Assembly (NCBI GenBank): GCA_002633025.1
Contig: NMRB01001210.1
Span: 68,751 to 132,750, forward strand
Reading direction: 5' to 3'
DNA: 64,000 bases
Origin: Notospermus geniculatus
Lineage: Eukaryota > Nemertea > Pilidiophora > Heteronemertea > Lineidae
Shown: one piece after another, positions 11,706-22,535 of the stretch
How the letters are laid out: each line of letters opens with the position of its first letter
Position numbering within the stretch: position 1 is the stretch's first letter
The notes under the pieces: generated by a model
Told to the model about the DNA's origin: nothing
The model's input: the letters and a program-made list of their open reading frames with translations, nothing else
Databases searched by the model: none
Program-made: the position numbers and the translations under genes

Positions 11706-13657
11706 AGAGCTGTACCACCTGGAGGAATAAAGAAAACACATGGTGGAGAAACCTTTCCTCAAAAGTAACTTCTTTTATGGACAAGCGTTCAAGACATTTT
11801 TATCTCAAGCTGAGATGAATATTTTTCTGTAGTGTGTGTGGGTCAGCTGCTTCCAGCTGTGTTTAGGCGAAATGTACACAACAGAGTCTGATATGAATTC
11901 TGGTTGCCGGTTAATTTTGAGTAAATATCACAAATCGGAATAACATCTCGATGCCCAACAGGTAAATGAGACATGACCTGTAAAGGCGATGCAATTGATC
12001 ATTTCCATGATTTTGTTGCAGATTAGACAGAATTAAACACTACATCATTTAATTTTCTGTTAAAATAGCATGGCCCATTGGACCCCGATGGGTGGCTAAT
12101 TGGTCCCCTACCATGGGGTCCATTGGGCCACCTCGAACACCTTTACTAAAGTGACTCTTGCGATAACAGCAAAGGGTTTAACTGTAAATACAATGCGTGA
12201 TTAATTGTGGCAATAGTTCTTCTTACAGCAGAAACTCTTTGTTGATTTCTGGCATCAAAGACTTTGACGTAATCGGCAATAACGTAAACAAGCCTGGCGG
12301 CGTTAAGGTTCACGTAGTGAAATTATCGAAAAAAATATCGCAATTGAGGGACATGGGGCACCATTTTAGAAATTCTCAACTTCCAATACTCGACATGGCC
12401 CTAAGGATAGTGCATTGCTTTGCCACCAGAGCAGTTACTGGAACAACATGTAGAATCCAGGCAGTGCTCATCCAGAAGGCGATTACCTGCACTCGACGAC
12501 CGGTAGCAGGTAGCCTGCTTTGTTCACCCACGTGGTGATGATCGACTCATTATTCACAGGGGAGGCAGGCAAGGCGGGTTGGTTTTTAATTAGGCGCTTC
12601 GTAAGAGTTATCTACATTAATAATGCATACCTTCTGTCAAAAATCGGCTAGATTATTGTAACGTTTCTCCCACGAAATGTATCATTTTACGCAAACAGCA
12701 AAATTCGTTTGTGATGTTGACTTATAACTTACAATCCTGAAACCCCTACGCCTTCCAATAATAGGCTCGTCCTACCTGTGTTATTCTGCCATGTATTGGA
12801 TATCGCGAATGCACTGGGCATTAAACGCAATTTTTAGGTCAACTAGCGAATATTATGGCCCCAGAAGAAATCCGAAGCAGCAAATGGATATCTACTTTTA
12901 ACTTATTAAGGTTATTCACTAAAAGTTCATCTCTATCGAAGGTTATCCGATTTTATTGGCTTTCAATCTTCAGCCTCACAGTGAACGTTTACTGCGTGAG
13001 TGCGAAGCCCTGGTTATGATAATGTGAATAACCGCGCTATCGAAGAGTGAATCGGGCAAAACCGGTATGAAAATAATGTGGTCACTACGTGAACCAAAAA
13101 TGGCCCATCGGTCCCCAGTCTCCCCTAATGCTCGATGAGGTGCCCACCTCCTTTATTTTAATAGCAACTGCGGTGTACATTCTCTCATGCTTCATCAGTT
13201 TGTACTTTTGATGTACGGTATTGCGTAAGTCTACAGGCCTAATCAACAGGCCTGAGGGAGGCTGCAAATGACTTGGAAACACGATTGCCAGAAGAGTAAT
13301 TTTCTTCTTCCGTGTAGTGAGCGACAACGGACGCCTTCGGCGTATATACATGTATTTTTGTTTTTATATGTAAACCTGAGAAAATCGCTCGATGGTATCT
13401 ATTCCACACTGGATCAATGGTATTTTGTGTTGTGGCAGATTTTATTCCGAGCAGTCCATCAAATCACTATTTTGGCTTCTTGTGCCTGCGTATAGCTCCT
13501 ATCCACAGATCAATGGACGGACATTTTCTACAGTTCATCACTTCGCAAAATCGTGCAGGAGTCCTATTCGCGAACAAGGCAGTTTTGACTCTGATTTATA
13601 TACATGTATATATGGTACACATTGTATACGGTACTACGCCTTCATAGTTTGACAATT
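11706..13657. other. gene-free stretch upstream of the GPCR, with a small hairpin
   Basis: No exon recognised. A short hairpin element lies at 12071-12131 (TGGCCCATTGGACCCC against GGGGTCCATTGGGCCA). The last few hundred bases are the presumed 5' region of the GPCR, but no promoter signal is definable. Confidence 0.4.
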
Positions 13658-14680
13658 ATGGCTAACCTCGTAACGGCAAACACGACTGCGGAACATATTC
13701 GTTTATCTCTGGAACTACTGCTAGCATATAACATCTGGGAAGCCTATGTAGCATGGTTTATTGTGGCATACATTGGTCCTGTAATAATTGCACTGGGCAC
13801 TATTTTTAATATCACGACGATTTGGGTGGTATCTAGTGGAGACATGGGTAGCATCTCCACCCGTATCCTCCTGATAACTCTCGCTGTTACTGATCTAGCC
13901 GTCCTCGACATCGGCTGCCTTGACAGCGTTCTTCGGACTGCTTACGGAATCCACATCAGGAGGCAATCGAACTTCCTGTGCAAAATCTATCCTTTTCTGT
14001 CGGAGTTCACACCGATGTTCTCATCATGGTGCGTCTTCATGCTCACATTGGAGAGGGTGATATGTGTGTTGTTTCCTTTAAAGGCCCGATCTATCTTCTC
14101 AAAGAGGTTCGTGTATATCGTCGTGACTGGTTTGTTCCTTTTTATCTTTTCATTGAATTCTCACGTCCTTGTATACTTCAGAATTTATCAAGAATATGGT
14201 GGAGCTTGTGGTATTGCTTTTGACATTGTACCAAATTATTTTGTATTTTACTTCAAGGACTGGCCCGTTATAAGTCTTGTAATGTACGCCGGTATACCCT
14301 TTATTGGTATCACAATTTGCAACATCTTCATAGTGTCAGCACTCGTTATCAACAAAAGAAAAAGACGAGCCATGTTGGACGAGAAGGCCAAGAAAGATTC
14401 TAATCTTGGAAGTGTTACCACGATGTTAGTCGTCGTAAGCATCGCCTTCGTCATTCTCGCTTTGCCGAGCCGGATTTATCGTTCACTTGAACCTATTTAT
14501 TTCCGGGAGTTATTTTACATTCACGTCTTTAAGTACCAGTATGATACAGCAAAGCATATAGCCCTCGCCTGGCTCCTTCAATACTCATCCGCGACCATGA
14601 CATATTTAAATCACGCTATCAATTTCCTTCTCTATTGTATCAGCGGGGCAAAGTTCCGAGCAGTTTTGGTTCAACNGTAG
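13658..14680 (+). CDS. rhodopsin-like (class A) GPCR, orphan
   Basis: A single-exon ORF of about 340 residues shows seven hydrophobic segments in class-A order. TM1 (about 30-56) has the GxxxN-type Asn51. TM2 (about 69-90) has LAVTD. TM3 follows Cys108 and ends in ERV (132-134) in place of DRY. TM4 is 151-173, Cys184 sits in extracellular loop 2 to pair with Cys108, TM5 is about 203-231, a basic loop KRKRR follows, TM6 is about 253-275 with a Pro but no CWxP, and TM7 ends NHAINFLLYCISGAKFR, the NxxINFLLY form common in peptide-receptor-like invertebrate GPCRs instead of NPxxY. N-glycosylation sites NTT and NIT are present. The start at 13658 is preferred over 13604 because the extra residues are unstructured. 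The tail is abnormally short and stops two codons after an ambiguous base (14676), so the C-terminus may be truncated by assembly. Ligand unknown. Confidence 0.85.
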   Translation: MANLVTANTTAEHIRLSLELLLAYNIWEAYVAWFIVAYIGPVIIALGTIFNITTIWVVSSGDMGSISTRILLITLAVTDLAVLDIGCLDSVLRTAYGIHIRRQSNFLCKIYPFLSEFTPMFSSWCVFMLTLERVICVLFPLKARSIFSKRFVYIVVTGLFLFIFSLNSHVLVYFRIYQEYGGACGIAFDIVPNYFVFYFKDWPVISLVMYAGIPFIGITICNIFIVSALVINKRKRRAMLDEKAKKDSNLGSVTTMLVVVSIAFVILALPSRIYRSLEPIYFRELFYIHVFKYQYDTAKHIALAWLLQYSSATMTYLNHAINFLLYCISGAKFRAVLVQX

Positions 14681-15631
14681 TGAGGTTTCGCTAGTGTGAT
14701 GAAACACTAAGTACGAAATACGAAATTGGACTTCATTTCCATGACGTAACGTATTTCAGGAGATGGTTGGTACCACAAATATCGCCTGCTGCAGTGGCGT
14801 CTTTCAGCATAGGACGTTGGACCGAAAGAGTTTATTTGTGTATTAAACTTTGAAATTTATTTTTCGTTTCCACTTCGTATCTACGAAGTGGAAATATACA
14901 AATTCAAGATGCGCCATAACTCGCTCGGTCGTACATGATATGCTAAAAGACGCACTGGCAGCAGTAACATTTGTGGTACAAACCATCTCTAGAAATAGGG
15001 TAAAGTGGGGTAATATGGGCCCCCTAAGCATTTGGTCGTTTTTCTCAAGAATAGAAAACGCGGCAGCATCCTACAGGTGCAAGTGTTAATGGATGGGTGA
15101 CGTAGGTCTACCGTCTGTAGAAGATGAAAAGCTCAAAGGACAACAGAGATATACGCTATTGAAAATTTTCCCAAAATGCCCATATTCCCCGCTGGGGTTG
15201 GGTAATATGGGCATGGGGGGTCGGGTAATACGGGCATGGGGGCCCATGTTACCCTGATAGACCACAGTCCCATGAAGGCTGCTGGCCAGTGGGCTAGTAC
15301 GCAATACATGTATATTCAAGAAGAAAAACCAACGATCCAGTAATATATGACTAAAAAGACACGACTTTTATCAGTGAGCTATGGAGGGCCCTTCTACCCC
15401 CCTAAAGACTCAAACTTCTTTTACGAAAATGGTCACTTTAGGCGTCCAGTTGAAACCAATGGCTCATGTAATTGATGTTCCTTCAGGTAAAATGATGTTC
15501 GAGTTTCTCCTCAACAAGTCGCCCAAGGGCGATGCGCTCAGCTGACATGTGAATTTGATTGATGAAGCAGTTCTCGAGGTATGGAACAGAATGCCCCATC
15601 CATGATCGCTACCTGTCATTTATTACATTTC

Positions 15632-15989
15632 ATTACCTTTAGTTTGATACCAAACATGTCTACCTTGGCTCAACTGGTCTTTAAGTAGGTCACTAGGTCA
15701 TGGAAGTAGGTCACTTCAAACCTACACTTCATTACCTTTAGTTTGATACCAAACATGACTACCTTGGCTCAACTGGCCTTTAAGTAGGTCAGTAGGTCAT
15801 GGAACTAGGTCAGTTCAAACCTACACTTGATTACCTTTAGTTTGATACCAAACATGACTACCTTGGCTCAACTGGTCTTTAAGTAGGTCACTAGGTCATG
15901 GAAATAGGTCAGTTCAAACCAACACTTCTTTTAGTTTGATAATAACAAACATAGGCCTAACTACCTTGGCTCATCTGGGCTTTAAGTAG
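15632..15989 (+). repeat. 99-bp tandem array, ~3.6 units
   Basis: The unit begins ATTACCTTTAGTTTGATACC and contains CTACCTTGGCTCAACTGG and AGGTCACTAGGTCATGGAA. Starts fall at 15632, 15731 and 15830, with a diverged partial fourth unit from about 15926. It lies inside the 14997-17927 element. Confidence 0.9.
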
Positions 15990-17419
15990 TCCAGTACTAA
16001 CTCTCCGCCGGAATCGAAATCATGGACCCTCGCATCAGATGGGAAGGGGTTAATAGGCCTATATCACTTATGAGTCGAGATGGATGTTGTATTAGACCTA
16101 CTTGGTGACAATGGGTTAATACCAGGTATAGGCCTGCAATTCGTGGTGAAGTGAGATAGATATCTTTTGAGACGCATTGGGTGGGAAGGAGTTAATATGG
16201 GAACCAATCCATGACTGACGTCACTAATGGTGGATGAAGTGAGAAAGGGCATATATCTGATCTGGCGATGCTCTCCACCATTCAATAGTAGCTTGCCATT
16301 CAATACAACAGGGTGTTTTGACCGTCTCCGACAGTTCAACATGAACTTTCATGAGGAAGGATAAGCCGCGGCCGGGACAGAATTCGTCTCTTCTCGGTTT
16401 ATCAAATGAGAACAAATAAGACAAAATCCATGACTGTCGCCGTGTCGCGTTTTTGAGAGCGATGTGTCCTGAACTTCACCTGATGAAACCACGAGTTCCC
16501 TGTCCCTTCGTCGTTGATGGTCCCAATCAAACTAAAGACATGTCATGCTATCGAAATGTGTGAAATAAAAGGAATTTTTATTGTCATACGCAACAAAAAC
16601 AGCCAGAGTCGGAGACTCGAAATGACGAATGAGAAGCCGATTAGAGATCGAGCAGTGAAAAGCGAGGGGCCGACGATAGGCCTCATTCGGCTGATAGCAC
16701 CAAAATTATCATATCACTTCGTCGTTAATGGTCCCAATCAGACTAAATATGTATCAAATAATCTAAATATCTGAAATTTTAACAATTTCTAAGGCAGCAC
16801 ACTATGAAATCAGCCCGAGTCGACGACTTGGAATGACGTGCATGAAGCCGAGATCGCTGTTGTCGGTTCGATCATTGTGATTTTTTTCCAATATATATCG
16901 TCATATTTTGAACCCACTTGTGTCGTTTTGACGAAAAATAATTTCAGTTATTGTTTGATGGTACTCTAAAATACCACTCAGGTATGATTTCATAAGGCGA
17001 TTGTCTATGACCATTGGGATTTTATGCGATGATCATAGGTATATTTCATCTCGATTCACTTTGTGCAAGCACCACGACATTTCCCATGATTCCTCATTCC
17101 ATGAACAAAAGAGCAGCCAACACGTCAAAGTAACTGGCGCGGGAAATTTAAATAGTGCTGTTTTCAATTTTGTCACCTAGCGCCCCCTGGAGAACAAATT
17201 TCGAATTAATTTCCATTGTACTTGGTGTACCAAAAATCAAGCTTCATACCCTATCAATTTCAGTTTGATATATTGCCTATAACTGAGTTATTGGGGTTTT
17301 CCATTTTACGGAAAATGCCCCCTGGAGAGCAGAATGTACGTCAGATCGCAAAAATTGTTGGTCCTGTTTGGAGTCCTTCCTAGGGCCTATCACTCCACCG
17401 GCTTTCGTCACCCTGGGCC

Positions 17420-17520
17420 TTGCGGTTGCGAAACGTGCCACTTTCACGGACGCCAGACAGACGGACGCCACTCAGTATACATATGAATAGCTCCGCTGAC
17501 CTTTGGTCAGCTGAGCTAAA
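17420..17520 (+). repeat. 3' end of a dispersed repeat (hairpin + GAGCTAAAAA)
   Basis: A GACGGACGCC-rich stretch is followed by the hairpin GCTGACCTTTGGTCAGC and then TGAGCTAAAAA. The inverse orientation of the same type of end is seen at 31981. It resembles the ends at 9240 and 10806. Confidence 0.5.
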
Positions 17521-18196
17521 AAGCCAAAAGGCACCCCCGTGACCATATTCCCCGAAGGGCGCATGCGCAGTGCCAGGCCTACGATATGAATGTACTTCAG
17601 CATGCATCCTTGTGCCCCACACAGAAAAAACTCGAGTTCATGTATGGTACTAAGATGCATAAAAAATGGAGCTCGCTGCGACGATTTAGTTCTAGAGGCA
17701 TTTTGGATTCTATCTATCATCATAAGAAAACAGGGTAAATGTTAAAAAAGCATATATTTTCCGTGTTTTTGGGAGCAGATCTTATGTGCCTCGTGGAAGG
17801 ATGTTTCCTTGGTAGTTGCAGCTGGTGACCATAGTTGACAGCACCTACCACAGCAGGCAGCAAAAATAGGGGGAGTGCCCATATTACCCGAGTGCCCATA
17901 TTACCCCACTTTACCCTATATTAGGTGCTGGAGATGAAGTTGAATTTCGTAGGCTATTTCTTACTTCGTGTTTCGTCAGATTTGCGAAACCTGACGAAAT
18001 ACGAAATACGAACTTCTACTTCATTTCCATTATCTAATGTATTTCACGGGATGGTTGTAGCATAAAATATCCCTGCTGCTGGTGGGTCTTTTAACATATC
18101 ATGTAAGACCGAGAGAGTTATGGTGCACCGTGAATTTTTGAATTTCCACTTCGTAGCTACGAAGTGGAAACGAAAGATAAAATTTCCAAGTGTAAC

Positions 18197-18454
18197 ATAG
18201 ACAAATCCCAAATTGACGAAAACGAGAAAGATCTGCGCACTTCCGCCGAAATGGCAAACGTAACCTCGGTCTGAAACTGAGTGACGTGACGCAGAGAACC
18301 CCACAGCCATGTGACGACAGTGAGTTGGACGACGTTGCGTCAGACTCGACCATTGTTGAATCATGGATTGCGTCACGTCAGCTGGTTTCAGACCGAGGTT
18401 ATGTTTGCCATTTCGGCGGAAGTGCGCAGATCTGGGAATTTGGGATTTGTCTAT
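18197..18454. mobile_element. 258-bp MITE with ~90-bp arms, nested in 'A' copy 2
   Basis: ATAGACAAATCCCAAATT at 18197 is inverted at the right end (18454). The arms contain GATCTGCGCACTTCCGCCGA and its inverse and are nearly perfect over about 90 bp. ORFs across it are artefacts of the palindrome. Confidence 0.8.
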
Positions 18455-18537
18455 ACATCGCAACTGTCTTGTGTCATATGCTAAAAGACGCACTTGCAGC
18501 TGGCGATTGTGGCACCAACAATCTCCCGAAATAAATA

Positions 18538-18753
18538 GCGCTCCGCACTGATGACGACACGTCATGCTCCCGAGTCCCGGATGTCAGACAAAGACGTCGT
18601 TTTTTCGCGGACCACGTGCTCGCCACGTGGTCAGACGTAACGTCAAAACCATTGAATACGTCATGCGAGACGGAACATTTGTCTGAGATCCGGGTACTTT
18701 ATGACGTGACGTCGTCATGTTTTGTTACTATTTATAGACTGAGTGTGGAGCGC
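18538..18753. mobile_element. 216-bp TA-flanked MITE nested in 'A' copy 2
   Basis: The termini are GCGCTCCGCAC and GTGTGGAGCGC, with TA at 18536-18537 and 18754-18755. Inner inverted segments include GACGACACGTCATG and CATGACGACGTCACGTC-like sequence. It sits at nearly the same position in 'A' copy 2 as the 2.9-kb element does in copy 1. Confidence 0.7.
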
Positions 18754-19091
18754 TATTAGGTCCCTGAAGTGAAGTTCAATTTCGTATTTCGTACCTCGTT
18801 TTTCGTCAGGTTGTGTATATCGAACGCGAATTCGCATGCGACAGGGCAACGCATGCGATTTATGTTCTGAGAGCCTTTGTTTGCTTGCAGTGCTGCGGAA
18901 AATAACAAAGCATTTGACGCAAAGGACGACGGATCGCGTTCGGTATACACGTAGCCTAATAGGGAGGTTTCGCACCCTTACGAACTACGAAAACCGAACA
19001 CGAAAAGCGTAATACGTCATCAATTTTGCTTACTTCAGTTCGTAGGTGGACGCTCGCTGCGCAGTGTAAGCCTATGCCATACAAAAAATAT

Positions 19092-19168
19092 AGTCATGGA
19101 CGGGATTCGAACCGTCGACCTTCTGATTTGCAATGCACCACTCTATCCACTCAGCCAACCGGCTGACT
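19092..19168 (-). tRNA. tRNA-like pseudogene (Cys-like, GCA in the loop)
   Basis: On the minus strand there is a D-arm-like GGCTGAGTGGATAGAG, a loop TTGCAAA containing GCA, and a perfect T arm (GACGG, TTCGAATC, CCGTC), followed by a run of six T (19083-19088), a pol III terminator. The acceptor stem pairs at only five positions (AGTCA/TGACT) and the anticodon stem is mismatched. It is therefore a tRNA-derived pseudogene or SINE head, not a functional tRNA. Confidence 0.4.
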
Positions 19169-19195
19169 GCCGGTGGCATGATTTGTGTTCGTCAT

Positions 19196-19709
19196 GAGCC
19201 TAGTTTATACTTCGACGCAAGACCATCGGCGTCCGACGCGCGATCGAATCTGGACGCCGACTTCGCGTAATTAGTGAGCTTCTGCAAGCGCCCGGTTAGG
19301 GTGAGTTTATACTTCGACGCAGGACCATCGGCGTCCGACGCCCGATCAAAATCTGTATGCCGACACCATTAGGTCCGCGTCCAGATTTTGATCGCGCGTC
19401 GGACGCCGATGGTCGTGCGTCGAAGTATAAACTCACCCTTAGGCTCGACGACGACGTTTATCTATTGTGTGAGTGCACACAAACAATAGATAAACGTAGT
19501 CGTATGGCCTAACCGGGCGCTTGCAGAAGCTCTCTATTGATTCATAGTCCAGCGTACTTTAGCGACGGCGACCCGTTATGAAATGACTCAAGTTATTACA
19601 GCCTCGCGATCGGACGCCGACCAAATCGCACGACGGGGTCTGCGTCGAACGCAAGATCGCGCGTTGGTCGCCGCCGGCGTTGGTTGTGCGTCGAAGTATA
19701 AACTAGGCT
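19196..19709. mobile_element. palindromic MITE with a sibling nested inside
   Basis: The outer ends GCCTAGTTTATACTTCGACG and its inverse (19690-19709) bracket inner arms GAGCTTCTGCAAGCGCCCGG / CCGGGCGCTTGCAGAAGCTC. Inside lies a smaller element of the same terminal family (19299-19438) and a short hairpin around 19446-19502 (TTTATCTATTG / CAATAGATAAA). Confidence 0.75.
19299..19438. mobile_element. 140-bp Harbinger-type MITE
   Basis: The termini are GGGTGAGTTTATACTTCGAC and its inverse. TTA lies on both sides (19296-19298 and 19439-19441), the 3-bp duplication typical of PIF/Harbinger. Both arms contain ACCATCGGCGTCCGACGC. It shares the TTTATACTTCGACGCA motif with the surrounding element. 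Confidence 0.75.
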
Positions 19710-19749
19710 ATAGACGTAGGACTTCGACTTAGAAAACCTGGGAAGCCTA

Positions 19750-19825
19750 CCAACAAGTGGCTTAATGGGGAGACGGTGAAACAAAGACAACAGAGCGTGG
19801 GTTCGATTCCCAGCTGGGTCAAGAT
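19750..19825 (+). repeat. degenerate tRNA-like segment
   Basis: A possible A box TGGCTTAATGG (about 19757-19767) and a B box GGTTCGATTCC (about 19800-19810) lie at tRNA-like spacing, but no cloverleaf can be drawn. It is probably a SINE or tRNA relic. Confidence 0.3.
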
Positions 19826-19830
19826 TTTGG

Positions 19831-20821
19831 GCCATTTTAAACGTTCAACTCATGTCCGGCGCGGTTCAGCTAGTTTTAAGGGTCATGTGCAACCTGAATA
19901 TTTTGAAGCCACGCTGTCAGATAACACTTTCGGCACCCCTTTCTCCCCCCTTAAGGAAGAGCCAGAAGTTGCACATGACACTTATATGAAAGCCCCATGA
20001 AAGGTCAATTTGGAAAAAAAAGTTTGATTTCATATCTCCAAAGGTAACGAAAATAGCGGGGTTAGAAAAGTCCGCTTCACCGGGAAATAAAAAATCGACA
20101 ACTTAGAAAAACACTGGGAAGTTGATATTCTGGTTTCTGATAGTGTTTTGGATGCTCTTTCGACTGCCCCAAGTGAGGAAAGCTAAAATTGAGAATTTGA
20201 AGATATCTTACATTTGGGTAATTTATAAGGGTTATGAAATGCAGGGTGAGTATCGAGTAGGTATATACTACCCTTACTGGACCTGACAGAGATTCTCGAT
20301 TACTCAGAATAGCAAGGTGGTGGAATCTTAAAGAGGCTTTCACAGTTTCTAAGTTCCACGTGCCTTACTTTCCACAAAAAAATTGAAATTGATTCCACCT
20401 TGCGTTGTGTTATCTGACAAAAAGCTACCACGGGGTGTTACAAGGCAGCCCTTCACGATAAAGAGGTACTAAATGGTGGGAAGGGCTGAAGGGGCCTAAA
20501 TCCTCGAGGATGTCGTTATTCCATTGTGATCATCATCATCATCATCAATTTCGACTTTTGTAGCCCTGTCGGACTGTAAGCCGCTGCACATAAGCTGTAC
20601 GCGAAAATATATGAGTGGTGGTGAATAAAGTATGTATGTGATAACATCTTAGATGTGGTACCGATTAAATGTTCCCGTTATCTGAACCACGTGGAACTTT
20701 GGGAAACGAGACGAGTGATGATGATTTCAGCGTTCTTTCTTGGGCTACCACCCTCTCCTCTCTGCCAACTTAGCGACACACGCAAAATGCATACGGAATG
20801 TACTTGAATGTACATACTATG
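19831..20821. other. gene-free stretch
   Basis: No gene recognised. A short (CAT)n run lies near 20529-20546. Confidence 0.35.
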
Positions 20822-21481
20822 GCTGAAGGGGTTATTGTCGTCCTGGGTACACATAAAGTGTACCCAGGTTCGATGTCGTCAAGTGAAATTGTACCCTGGA
20901 TCCACTTTCTTGTTACAAACTCTACCCAGGTTCTGATTTAGAGACCTCGGGGCGAGGTTTTCTCGGTGAAGTCACTTGATATTGTGCCTGCAAGTTGGCC
21001 GTGCAAAAAGCTAAAGAGAAGTTGGAAGAATTTTATTTTTGACTAGCTGGACAGTTTTCAGCCTCGGATGGTTACAGATAAAGTTAATCAACTCGCCAGC
21101 TAGACAAGAAAACGTGTCATTTCCATGTAGGCCTACATGTGCATGTGCCATATTGTGCATGGCCATGTGTCATAGCTTGCTGGGCAAACACTGCCGGCCT
21201 TTGTGTTCCATTGTTTGGGGAGGTGTGAAAAAGGGATTATAGAGGGGCAATTAGCTGTCAGTATAATTCCTCCAAGGTCATATAGCAACAGGATCCTGGA
21301 ACCAACATACGCTAATTCACGTATCCCACGAAATCTTGAGAATGAGCTCGTCCCTAGGTCTCTAAATCAGAACCTGGGTACAGTTTGTAACAAGAAAGTG
21401 GACCCAGGGTACAATTTCACTTGATGACATCGAACCTGGGTACACTTTATGTGTACCCAGGACGACAATAACCCCTTCAGC
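20822..21481. mobile_element. CCTGGGTA-family foldback element, copy 2
   Basis: This 660-bp copy is nearly collinear with 7453-8125: same GCTGAAGGGGTTATTGTCGT terminus, same terminal hairpin (CCTGGGTACAC/GTGTACCCAGG), same interior words (GAGACCTCGGGGCGAGGTT, AGCTAAAGAGAAGTTGG). Flanks are CATACTATG on the left and AAATGTTAC on the right and do not match. It has no ORF. Confidence 0.85.
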
Positions 21482-22130
21482 AAATGTTACAGGTCCTAAG
21501 TTTGGTGTATTGGAGTGGAATTTGCTGAGGAATTGAAATATAATCGTACTGCAGTAGAAGTTGAGGATTACAGCATTGGTATTATCATTGACATCTTTTG
21601 CAAGATCATCCCAAGGGGTTGACAGTCCAGACCAGCATCAGTCGCGGTCAGAAATTCATCCGCATCCATAGAAAGGGCTGCACAGTGCAAATGCGGATGA
21701 ATTTCTGACCGCGTTGCACAAGCAATTGCGTAGGGATTCGAAAGAGTTCGTACTCTGTTCCTTAATAAAACATTGAATACCCAACGGAATGTAATAGTAG
21801 TACATGTTAATGCATGTATACTGGAACAAATTCTAATTTTCGGTATGATTACTTTATAATATCAAATAATTTGTAAAATCGATGAGCACAAGAATCTTGT
21901 GCTGGGTTTAGCCATTTTCAGAGGTGTTAGCCGAGGAACGATGGTGGCGACCTCTTCAGATTACAGTCGCTTTATAATGTGATCTTGTTTTCAGTTTTCT
22001 CATCAATTGTATGCTGCTGCTAAAGCTTTCAAATAGCGTCTTTATTTTTTGAAATTATATTGTCCCGCTTTCGGTCGACACATATCATTTTAGTATGGTA
22101 TTACATGTATTTTCATTTAGGCTTTCCATT
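21482..22130. other. gene-free stretch with a strong hairpin
   Basis: A 23-bp perfect stem lies at 21643-21713: CGCGGTCAGAAATTCATCCG at the 5' side and its inverse at the 3' side, with a loop of about 25 bases. It is probably a miniature inverted-repeat relic. No gene is seen. Confidence 0.5.
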
Positions 22131-22535
22131 GCAGGGCTTAAGATACGAGGAGTATTTGCTTAAAATACTCTTTGAAATCTCCAAATACTCCTCCATTCCA
22201 GAACAGGGCCCGGTTGCACCAAAGTTAAGTTCTTATCGTAAGATATGGAATTTGGGACAACCCCTAAGACATGTCGTAACTCTATAGGCAGGAACGTTAG
22301 GACGATGTCCTAAGACATCGATGGTGCAACCCATTTTTGTTCTTAACTTTAAGACAGCACTTACGACCTTTGGTGCAACCGGGCCCTGAAAGGGTGAAAT
22401 ACTCCTTGAGATTTATTAGTTTGCATAACTTTACGAATGGAATACCCGTACTCCTTTGAAGAGTGAAAATACGCTTCAAATTCTGAAGAGAAGAGAATGA
22501 TACTCTTCGCCCTCTAAAATTATCTAAAGCCCTGC
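22131..22535. mobile_element. composite MITE (GCAGGGCTT ends) with another MITE inside
   Basis: GCAGGGCTT at 22131 and AAGCCCTGC ending 22535 are inverted, with ATACTCC/AGTATTT-type inner repeats. Inside, 22204-22388 is an independent element. Confidence 0.5.
22204..22388. mobile_element. 185-bp MITE, CAGGGCCCGGTTGCACC termini
   Basis: CAGGGCCCGGTTGCACCAAA and its inverse bound a 185-bp stem-loop. Its right third is repeated in the downstream duplication at 23475. A related terminus (GGCCGGTTGCACAAAAGTTA) occurs near 26481. Confidence 0.7.

Larger units (their letters stand above)
14997..17927. mobile_element. 2.9-kb inverted-repeat element nested in MITE 'A' copy 1
   Basis: The termini are GGGTAAAGTGGGGTAATATG (14997 on) and its inverse ending 17927. 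TA flanks both ends, consistent with a TA target duplication. The subterminal word GGGTAATATGGGC or its complement recurs near 15180-15255 and 17880-17910. The interior contains a 99-bp tandem array, a hairpin-CTAAAAA repeat end and no transposase, so it is non-autonomous. Confidence 0.7.
14697..17985. mobile_element. palindromic MITE 'A', copy 1 (split by a 2.9-kb insertion)
   Basis: The outer ends are inverted (ACGAAATACGAA near 14715; matching inverted sequence near 17940-17980). Inner arms (GGTACCACAAAT ... GCATA / TATGCTAAAAGACGC...) converge on a central palindrome TTTCCACTTCGTA-TACGAAGTGGAAA at 14869-14896. The right arm is interrupted at GAAATA (14996) by the element at 14997-17927 and resumes with TTAGGTGCTGG. 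A second copy lies immediately downstream. Confidence 0.7.
17987..18825. mobile_element. palindromic MITE 'A', copy 2 (carries two insertions)
   Basis: The left end CCTGACGAAATACGAAATAC has its inverse near 18795-18825. The same central palindrome (18147-18173) and inner arms as copy 1 are present, but the right arm is interrupted twice, at 18197-18454 and at 18538-18753. The two A copies are separated by only about 10 bases. Confidence 0.7.

Noticed and set aside
18044-18565. 173-codon minus-strand ORF and its plus-strand partners
   Set aside because: They cover palindromic MITE arms with no protein motif; the openness comes from the inverted-repeat composition.
19092-19168. Functional tRNA-Cys gene
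   Set aside because: The acceptor and anticodon stems do not pair properly; only the T arm and terminator look intact, so it is listed as a pseudogene.
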